From positions 39,252 to 103,251 of the forward strand of contig CACGWQ010000002.1 in assembly GCA_902576815.1 (NCBI GenBank): a stretch of 64,000 nt of DNA. The letters are read 5' to 3'. A program made the translations under genes and the position numbers. Below are positions 58,648 through 64,000 of this stretch, one piece after another. The notes under the pieces were generated by a model that worked only from the letters and a program-made list of their open reading frames with translations, was not told the DNA's origin and ran no database searches. The stretch comes from an uncultured Pelagibacteraceae bacterium (GTDB lineage Bacteria > Pseudomonadota > Alphaproteobacteria > Pelagibacterales > Pelagibacteraceae). Numbering within the stretch: the first letter of the stretch is position 1; each line of letters starts with the position of its first letter.

Positions 58648-58823
58648 ATATCTAGTTTCCTATATTTTTTCATGATTTTTTCATAATTATTTTGTGAGTC
58701 CTTAATTATCTTATCTATTTTTTTCTTATGGTAATTGATTAGTTTTTCTTGATGTTTAATATGTTTTTCTATTTCTTTTATTAAGTTTTGAATTTTTTTA
58801 TCTTTCAATAGATTTTTTTCCAT
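58644..58823 (-). CDS. 59-aa coiled-coil protein
   Basis: ATG 58823 to TGA 58644-58646. Product begins MEKNLLKDKKIQNLIKEIEK and is a single long helix, very rich in K and I with a heptad-like pattern, ending KIMKKYRKLDI. It overlaps the upstream 120-aa gene by 26 bp and the downstream MORN gene by 4 bp (ATGA), so it fills the gap between two operon genes exactly. Too short for simple ORF screens. Function unknown; a linker or partner of the MORN protein is possible. Confidence 0.6.
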   Translation of the reverse strand: MEKNLLKDKKIQNLIKEIEKHIKHQEKLINYHKKKIDKIIKDSQNNYEKIMKKYRKLDI

Positions 58824-59160
58824 TTTTAATTTCCTTGAGAGTTTTTTTAAAAATATATTTTTCTGCTAACTTCTTATTTTTTTTAAGTATTAATTTTGCA
58901 ATTGTTTTATCTTGCCTCAATCTTCTTGAAATAAATTTAATTGAGTTAGGGTCTATATTAATTGCTTTTTTAATAAACTCCTTATCGTCTAAATAATTAT
59001 CAGAACATTCTGATAAAGGATGTGAGTCTCTTTTTGAGTAAATATTTAAGAAATCAGTTGATAACCCTAATCTTCTACCATGCTGCTTTACACCTTGTAA
59101 TCCCTTGTTATTGATCTCCTTAACGTAAACTTTTAATTCTTTTAAAACTAATTCCTGCAT
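58798..59160 (-). CDS. DUF4116-like protein, 120 aa
   Basis: The middle, DDKEFIKKAINIDPNSIKFISRRLRQDKTIAKLILKKN (in parts; about residues 59-95), has the DUF4116 rhythm: D-x-E-F/V-x-x-A-I-x-x-D-P-x-S-I-x-x-x-S-x-x-L-x-x-D. The N-terminal 50 residues have no match I know. Third gene in the minus-strand operon, 41 bp after the 83-aa gene. Confidence 0.5.
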   Translation of the reverse strand: MQELVLKELKVYVKEINNKGLQGVKQHGRRLGLSTDFLNIYSKRDSHPLSECSDNYLDDKEFIKKAINIDPNSIKFISRRLRQDKTIAKLILKKNKKLAEKYIFKKTLKEIKNGKKSIER

Positions 59161-59201
59161 TAATTTATCCTAGCATAAATGATGTAAATTTCTGCCTGTG
59201 A

Positions 59202-59453
59202 TTAGTGCAAAACCCTGTTCTTTTTATTAAATTCTTCAAGGGTTTTTGATATAGCTAACCTTAAATTCTGTACATACTTATCCCAATCCTTGTCAGTAGA
59301 ATTAAGATTTCTCCAAGGAAGATCTTTGTATTCGAGGTCAAAAATCTCGCATAATACTTGGTCTACTTCATTAAGAAACTTTTGACGCTGCTTAGGAGTT
59401 TCGTGCCTTAAAAGATTAATGAGCTTCTTATTTGTTTTAAGTTTGTTTTTCAT
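59202..59453 (-). CDS. 83-aa protein of unknown function
   Basis: Helical, charged, no membrane segment. Contains HETPKQRQKFLNEVDQVLCEIFDLEYKDLPWRN (parts) and ends with LAISKTLEEFNKKNRVLH. Not recognised. Overlaps the 441-aa gene by 17 bp, so it is probably coupled to it. Confidence 0.5.
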   Translation of the reverse strand: MKNKLKTNKKLINLLRHETPKQRQKFLNEVDQVLCEIFDLEYKDLPWRNLNSTDKDWDKYVQNLRLAISKTLEEFNKKNRVLH

Positions 59454-60762
59454 TTTTTTTTATTAATTTAATTAAGGAGTTATATTCCATGGGTGATTTT
59501 AATTTTTTAAAGTTATTATTGTTTTTAGTAAAAAGAAAACAATCTAAGTTTTTATTAATTAAATAAGCAGATGATAAGTCTACTGATAACATAGGTTCTT
59601 TAATTTTTTTTTGAATTAAAAAATTCCACTTTTTACTTTTACTATCTAAACTTTCAGACAAACTTATACTTACTCCTGTGATATATTTTTTATTTTTAAA
59701 TATAAAAAAATCAAACATGCTATCTTCTTGTTGAGATTTAACTTCATAACCTTTTTTAATAAACATTTTGGATATACTATTATAGAAGTTATCTTTTCTT
59801 CTATTTAATACAGCATGAGATTGAGAGCAAAATGCTTTGTCTTTTCTTGCTTCACCATGCCCTATTACAAATTCTTTACTACAATATTTACAATTTTTGA
59901 TTTCGTTTTTTTCCTCGATTAACTTTATTGCTTGATGCCATATAAATCCTATTAAGCCTTTAGGCTCAAACTTTGTATTAAACCAACTATCACTTGTATC
60001 AATGTAAGCCCTTGTTCTCTCAGAATAGAACTTTTTAATTACTTCAATGATATATTCTGTAATGATTTGATCGATATTACTTTCATTAATTCCTGTTTCA
60101 TCATTATTGATTTTAATCGGATATCTATAATTTTTAGAAGTAAACCTTATTGTTAAGGGAAATTGTTCATCCAAATTTTCTGTTTCATCAAAAAACCAAT
60201 AATATGTTTCCCTTTTTTTTAAAACTCTAAATTTTTCATTTAGTTTTTTGTAATTTCTTTCTAGATAATATTGATAGTTTTTTAGTAAAGATTTAAGATT
60301 TTTAATTTCAACATACCAACATTGTACTAATTCTCCCTGAATTATACTTTCGTTCTTATAATCCTCAATTTGCTCAGAATATCTTTTCTGTACAACTGGG
60401 GACCCAAGTGTTCCATATTTATTAATAAAACTTTCAATGCTAGAAATGTTTAATTCTAGGTTCATAAACTCTAGGAAAAGATGTTTGTGATCCTCCTTGA
60501 ATAAATCAATGACTTTATAATTTTGGTAATTACCAATAATTTTGCTGCTTGATGGATCAAAATCACCTTTTTCCACCCCATCATCCGTATAGTGCTCTAT
60601 AATATTAAACTTTATATTCCTGAGTGATTGGTTTTCATATACTCCATTTAAATTCTTTAGGTAATTTAGCCAATTTTCATTCCAAGTTTTATATAATGGG
60701 CTGCTATCGCTTATCTCTAAGTCTGTATTGTATTCATCAAATACTTTATGGTTTTTTTTCAT
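59437..60762 (-). CDS. 441-aa protein with a zinc-ribbon-like motif
   Basis: Family not recognised. Two parts: about residues 1-270, all-helix-like with many aromatic residues (KNYQYYLERNYKK, YYWFFDETENLDEQFPLTIRF), and a cysteine motif CKYC-x10-GEARKDKAFCSQSH (about 287-312; CxxC...C...H) typical of a small zinc finger. The last 100 residues include FDFFIFKNKKYITGVSIS, which has the D...x...V/G-S rhythm of a nuclease-like strand but with no clear K. First gene of the five-gene minus-strand operon; its promoter overlaps that of the plus-strand operon. Confidence 0.5.
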   Translation of the reverse strand: MKKNHKVFDEYNTDLEISDSSPLYKTWNENWLNYLKNLNGVYENQSLRNIKFNIIEHYTDDGVEKGDFDPSSSKIIGNYQNYKVIDLFKEDHKHLFLEFMNLELNISSIESFINKYGTLGSPVVQKRYSEQIEDYKNESIIQGELVQCWYVEIKNLKSLLKNYQYYLERNYKKLNEKFRVLKKRETYYWFFDETENLDEQFPLTIRFTSKNYRYPIKINNDETGINESNIDQIITEYIIEVIKKFYSERTRAYIDTSDSWFNTKFEPKGLIGFIWHQAIKLIEEKNEIKNCKYCSKEFVIGHGEARKDKAFCSQSHAVLNRRKDNFYNSISKMFIKKGYEVKSQQEDSMFDFFIFKNKKYITGVSISLSESLDSKSKKWNFLIQKKIKEPMLSVDLSSAYLINKNLDCFLFTKNNNNFKKLKSPMEYNSLIKLIKKNEKQT

Positions 60763-60780
60763 TTTATATTGTTTATGCTA

Positions 60781-60814
60781 TTGACAATTTATCGTAAACT
60801 ACATATATTGTCAA
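60781..60814. promoter_or_regulatory. Divergent overlapping promoters on an 8-bp inverted repeat
   Basis: TTGACAAT (60781-60788) and ATTGTCAA (60807-60814) are perfect inverted copies, 18 bp apart. Plus strand: -35 TTGACA 60781-60786, 17 bp, -10 TATATT 60804-60809 (5 of 6). Minus strand: -35 TTGACA 60809-60814, 17 bp, -10 TAAATT 60786-60791 (4 of 6). The two promoters overlap completely, so only one can be used at a time, and the repeat could be an operator. Confidence 0.6.
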
Positions 60815-60828
60815 CCATGATCATTTAT

Positions 60829-60880
60829 ACCGTGATGCTAGCTTCCTTTCTGGCCCATCTCCTTTCTCTAGCATCATGGT
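60829..60880 (+). other. Long hairpin in the leader of the nuclease-helicase operon
   Basis: ACCGTGATGCTAG (60829-60841) and CTAGCATCATGGT (60868-60880) pair at 12 of 13 positions (the odd one a G-T) around a 26-base pyrimidine-rich loop. The stem extends a few weaker pairs outward. ACCATGAT at 60814-60821 is an alternative partner for 60873-60880, so two structures compete. No T run follows, so not a simple terminator. It lies in the 5' leader, about 28 bases before the first ORF. Confidence 0.65.
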
Positions 60881-60907
60881 TTATTCAACCAAAAAGTCTA
60901 AAAATTA

Positions 60908-61069
60908 ATGGATAAAATTTCTGAAATAAGGATTGAAGAAATTTTTGATGAAGAAGATAACCAACATTTTTATTGGATATATTATTTCAGAAATGGATTT
61001 GTGGAGATTATTGGAAAATCGTCAGTTAAACCACAATGTTTTAGACAAATTACTAGATATAAAAAATGA
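60908..61069 (+). CDS. 53-aa protein, first gene of the plus-strand operon
   Basis: ATG 60908 to TGA 61067-61069. Short acidic start (MDKISEIRIEEIFDEEDNQ) then aromatic FYWIYYFRNGFVEI and a basic end ITRYKK. No membrane span. It overlaps the next gene by ATGA (61066-61069), strong support for real translation despite its length. No SD is visible. Function unknown. Confidence 0.55.
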   Translation: MDKISEIRIEEIFDEEDNQHFYWIYYFRNGFVEIIGKSSVKPQCFRQITRYKK

Positions 61070-61350
61070 AATTATACTTGAAGAATAAATTTAAAGATCG
61101 TCTTGCCTATTGTAAAGAGTGGCAACATTCAGTTGATATCTATTTAGCTAATAAAGAAATAACTAAAAAAGCAGATAGAGAATATTATAAATCAAAGCCA
61201 TTGTTAAAGATAATTTTAAATCTATACTTTATTCCATACAATACTTTAAGATTTTTTAGATATTTACGCATGCTACATGAATATAAGAAAAATCAAGTTG
61301 AAATAATGGTGTTGTCCAAGGAATTAAAAGATTATGAAGATCTTAAATAA
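61066..61350 (+). CDS. 94-aa protein of unknown function
   Basis: Not recognised. Basic, mostly helical, with a hydrophobic stretch LLKIILNLYFIPYN (about residues 45-58) that may touch a membrane, then RFFRYLRMLHEYKKNQVEIMVLSKELKDYEDLK, a probable coiled coil. Coupled by ATGA to the 53-aa gene, and its last 17 bp overlap the nuclease-helicase start. Confidence 0.6.
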   Translation: MKLYLKNKFKDRLAYCKEWQHSVDIYLANKEITKKADREYYKSKPLLKIILNLYFIPYNTLRFFRYLRMLHEYKKNQVEIMVLSKELKDYEDLK

Positions 61351-64000
61351 AAAAATTTTAACTTCACCTAGTGACTTAAATAATTTTGTAAGTTGTAAAT
61401 ATCTCATTAAAAATGAAATTAAATTTTTAAATAAAAAAATACAAAGAAATGAGCAAAGTATAGATCAAAAACTTTGGAAAGAATTTGGTATTAAGCACGA
61501 AAAAAAACATTTCGAACTTCTTAAAAAATATTACAAAAAAAATGTTTCAATTAAACAAGATTTATCTGAGGAAGAGAGATATAAAAAAACATTAGAGGTA
61601 ATTAAAAAAGGTTACGATTTAATTTATCATGCATATTTAATTGATGGAGATTTTAGAGGAGAAGTTGATTTTTTAATAAGAGTTAATAAAGCTTCGGATC
61701 TTGGTGACTTCAGTTATGAAGTTTACGATACAAAAATAAGCAGGAAGCCAAGACCCAGGCATATATATCAAATTACAGCTTATTCTTCTATGTTAGGTAA
61801 AGTGCAGGGCATGTTACCAGAAAAAATGTATTTAATAGATGGTGCAGATATAACTCATCAGTACAAAACAAAAGAATTTATCGATTATTTTTTATTTACA
61901 AAAAAAAATTTAGATAGTTTTTTAAAAAATATTAATAAAGAAAATATTTACCCAGAAAAATGTGAACAGTGCAATGTTTGTGATTACACGGATGAATGTG
62001 AAAAAATATGGGAGAAAGACAATTATATAAATCAAGTTGCCAAAATTAACAGATCTCAAATTGAAAAATTGAAAAAGGTAAATATTACCACGGTTAAGCA
62101 ACTTGCAGAGGCAAATCCTGATAAATTAAAAATAAAAATTAATAAACAGGCTTTGAAAGACAGAATTTCTCAAGCTCAGCTTCAAGAGGAAAAAAGGGAA
62201 ACAGGGGTAAATAAATACATCATTTTAGACCCTGATAAAGGGAAAGGGTTCTATAAATTGCCTGAACCAGATGAAGGTGACTTATTCTTTGATATTGAAG
62301 GGTTTCCTCAAGAAGATGGTCGTGGATTTGAATATCTTCATGGTATTTATTTTAAAGGTAAAAATGATTATCAATTTAAATACTTCTGGGCTAAAGATTT
62401 TAAAAAAAAATACGAGAAAGAAAACTTTATTGAGCTCATAAATTTTTTTAAAGACCACTTTAAAAAATATCCAAAAGCACACCTCTACCACTATAATTCA
62501 TATGAAAAACGTTCATTGAGACAACTTGCAAGTCTGTATTCATCTGATTTCCCTGAAGGAAGTAATTTTGTAGATACCCTTCTTCGAGGAGAGAAATTTG
62601 TGGATCTCTTTTTAATAATTAATCAAAGTGCGAGAACATCAGAAAAAGATATGTCACTTAAATCGATAGAGGGAGTTTTATATAATTTTAAAAGAAAGGG
62701 AGATGTTAAAAAAGCTGAGGACAGTGTCAAACTATATGATTATTGGTTGGCATCTAAAAATGAAAATACGAAGAGAGATATAATTGAGTACAATAAAGAA
62801 GACTGTGTATCCACTTATCAGTTGAGAGAATTTTTAATTAAAAATAAACCAGAGTCGATTGATTGGTATTCTATAACTCCTGAAGCAGAGAAAAAATCTT
62901 ATGATAAAAAACCTTGGGAGGAAGTTGAAGTTGAGCTACTTAAAGCATTAGATAAAAAAGAAATTTCAAAAAATCCTTTAACTGAAACAATTAGAAATCT
63001 TGTAGGTTTTCACAGAAGAGAACAGAAACCTGAATGGTGGGAAATGTTTGATAGGATGGAGAAAACACATGATGAACTGGAAGATGATGCAGAGTGTATA
63101 GGTAAATGCGTACTTCAATCTCCTAAACCAGAGAAAGTAGACAAAGGTTATATATTTACATACCAGTTTAATGATCAAGACTACAAATTAAAAAAAGACT
63201 CAAGTGTTTATGATGCTCATATGAATACTTCAATCGGTAAGATTGATGAAATAATTGAGCCGTCACCAAATAAAAATATTATTAAAATTAAACTTGGAGA
63301 TAAAAAATACAAATCAATGGGTGAAATGCCAAGCCTAGTTTCGTTTTCTAGAAGAGGCGCTCCTTCAATTGCAGTGCTTGAACAGGCGTTAAATAGATTT
63401 GTTTTAGACTTCATCAATAAGAAAGGCTCAAGCTACAAGTCTATTATAGACCTTTTAAATAGAGGAAATCCTGATTTAAAAGAGATTAAATCTGGTGATC
63501 AATTAATAAATGAAAATGAAGATATAACTGATGAGTCTGTAAAAGTAGTTAAACAAATGAAAAATACCTGTTTAAGTATTCAAGGACCTCCAGGAACAGG
63601 TAAAACTTATAATAGTGCGAAAATTATCATTGAATTAATGAAAGATGGTAAAAAAGTTGGTGTCTCTAGTAACTCACACGAGGCAATAAAAAATCTTTTA
63701 TCTGAAATCGAAAGACAGGCAAAAGCTGATAACTTTACATTTAAAGGAATGAAAAAGAGTAACAGTACTAATTTGTTCAATGGTGAATTTATTATTGATA
63801 TAATTAAAGATAAGCCAATAAATACAAGAGATTTTTCACTATTTGCGGGTACAGCTTGGTTTTTTTCAAATGTAAGGATGAACCAATCTTTAGATTATCT
63901 TTTCATTGATGAAGCTGGTCAGGTGTCTTTAGCAAATACTATATCAATGGCAACCTGTGCTAAAAATCTAGTCTTAATAGGCGATCAAATGCAGTTATCT
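61334..64000 (+). CDS. TM0106-type RecB-like nuclease / RNase H-like / UPF1-like helicase fusion (3' end outside window)
   Basis: 889 codons with no stop to the window edge, so the product is larger. Order of domains: RecB/Cas4-like PD-(D/E)XK nuclease (E110-V-D112; Y131-D132-T-K134; Q-x-x-x-Y in YQITAYSS); a four-cysteine cluster C210, C213, C216, C222 as in Fe-S nucleases; a DnaQ/RNase H-like fold starting D320-I-E322 with a later EYNKEDC segment; a C-terminal AAA SF1 helicase with Walker A GPPGTGKT (751-758), Walker B DEAGQ (859-863) and GDQMQLS at the edge. The family (TM0106/TIGR03491) is uncharacterised; defence or repair role is inferred. The start overlaps the 94-aa gene by 17 bp. Confidence 0.85.
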   Translation, partial: MKILNKKILTSPSDLNNFVSCKYLIKNEIKFLNKKIQRNEQSIDQKLWKEFGIKHEKKHFELLKKYYKKNVSIKQDLSEEERYKKTLEVIKKGYDLIYHAYLIDGDFRGEVDFLIRVNKASDLGDFSYEVYDTKISRKPRPRHIYQITAYSSMLGKVQGMLPEKMYLIDGADITHQYKTKEFIDYFLFTKKNLDSFLKNINKENIYPEKCEQCNVCDYTDECEKIWEKDNYINQVAKINRSQIEKLKKVNITTVKQLAEANPDKLKIKINKQALKDRISQAQLQEEKRETGVNKYIILDPDKGKGFYKLPEPDEGDLFFDIEGFPQEDGRGFEYLHGIYFKGKNDYQFKYFWAKDFKKKYEKENFIELINFFKDHFKKYPKAHLYHYNSYEKRSLRQLASLYSSDFPEGSNFVDTLLRGEKFVDLFLIINQSARTSEKDMSLKSIEGVLYNFKRKGDVKKAEDSVKLYDYWLASKNENTKRDIIEYNKEDCVSTYQLREFLIKNKPESIDWYSITPEAEKKSYDKKPWEEVEVELLKALDKKEISKNPLTETIRNLVGFHRREQKPEWWEMFDRMEKTHDELEDDAECIGKCVLQSPKPEKVDKGYIFTYQFNDQDYKLKKDSSVYDAHMNTSIGKIDEIIEPSPNKNIIKIKLGDKKYKSMGEMPSLVSFSRRGAPSIAVLEQALNRFVLDFINKKGSSYKSIIDLLNRGNPDLKEIKSGDQLINENEDITDESVKVVKQMKNTCLSIQGPPGTGKTYNSAKIIIELMKDGKKVGVSSNSHEAIKNLLSEIERQAKADNFTFKGMKKSNSTNLFNGEFIIDIIKDKPINTRDFSLFAGTAWFFSNVRMNQSLDYLFIDEAGQVSLANTISMATCAKNLVLIGDQMQLS

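Larger units (their letters stand above)
52134..64000. mobile_element. Genomic island integrated in a tRNA gene (right end outside window)
   Basis: Starts at the truncated tRNA 3' half and a tyrosine recombinase, then carries a methyltransferase, a Z1 ATPase, nucleases, unknown proteins and a large nuclease-helicase. No phage structural genes are seen, and the gene set is accessory, mostly of unknown or defence-like type, unlike the core genes to the left. The right end is not reached. Confidence 0.75.

Noticed and set aside
52184..64000. Prophage
   Set aside because: An integrase is present but no capsid, tail, terminase or lysis genes are seen.

Overview
The window is strongly A+T-rich and densely packed, with many 1-20 bp gene overlaps and intergenic gaps of usually under 100 bp. 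It carries a blue-tuned proteorhodopsin followed by a ferredoxin and a ferredoxin reductase, a DksA without its zinc finger, a recA-alaS pair and an SOS box of the GAAC-N7-GAAC type. Together these point to an alphaproteobacterium of the SAR11 clade (Pelagibacterales, Candidatus Pelagibacter-like). This assignment comes from gene content and order only; no database was searched.

Layout. 1-9.5 kb: a glycosyltransferase, alaS, recA with an SOS box, a TolC-type outer-membrane protein, a D-glycerate 3-kinase-like protein, a GFA-family protein, and an SOS-controlled umuDC (DNA polymerase V) operon. 9.5-12.9 kb: a surface-sugar operon with a GT39-like membrane transferase, a 34-residue membrane peptide gene, a GT2 and a secreted clan-A glycosidase. 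12.9-16.3 kb: dksA and the proteorhodopsin / ferredoxin / ferredoxin reductase / GST block. 16.4-27.8 kb: housekeeping genes (propionyl-CoA synthetase-like, SMR pump, dihydroorotase-like, ygfZ, MazG-like, fumC, AsmA-like, uvrD, pepP). 27.8-48.9 kb: a long minus-strand cell-wall and division (dcw) cluster. In transcription order it reads mraZ, ftsZ, rsmH, ftsL, ftsI, murE-murF fusion, mraY, murD, ftsW, murG, murC, murB, ddl, ftsQ, ftsA, lpxC, bamD, ligA. ftsZ is not in its usual place after ftsA. Two essential genes are interrupted in this sequence at A/T homopolymers: ftsA by an in-frame TAA and rsmH by a one-base frameshift. 49-52 kb: RNase P RNA, an amidase, and mlaA-mlaC.

52.1 kb to the end is an integrated genomic island. 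It starts at a truncated tRNA (only the 3' half, anticodon CAT, from the anticodon arm to CCA), followed by a tyrosine recombinase. The cargo has three parts. (i) A restriction-modification-like module: C5-cytosine methyltransferase, a 153-aa unknown, a Z1-domain ATPase, a 203-aa candidate PD-(D/E)XK-like nuclease and an HNH nuclease. (ii) A minus-strand operon of five poorly known genes: a 441-aa zinc-ribbon-like protein, an 83-aa protein, a DUF4116-like protein, a 59-aa coiled-coil protein and a MORN-repeat protein. (iii) A divergent plus-strand operon with two small proteins followed by a very large RecB-like nuclease / RNase H-like / UPF1-like helicase fusion (TM0106-type) that runs off the window. 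Parts (ii) and (iii) share a palindromic divergent promoter, and the plus-strand leader holds a long hairpin whose loop resembles the 3' tail of 16S rRNA.

The best candidates for an undescribed system are the Z1 / methyltransferase / nuclease module at 53.3-57.8 kb and the divergent locus at 57.85-64 kb. Both look defence-like, but that is an inference from domains and context.
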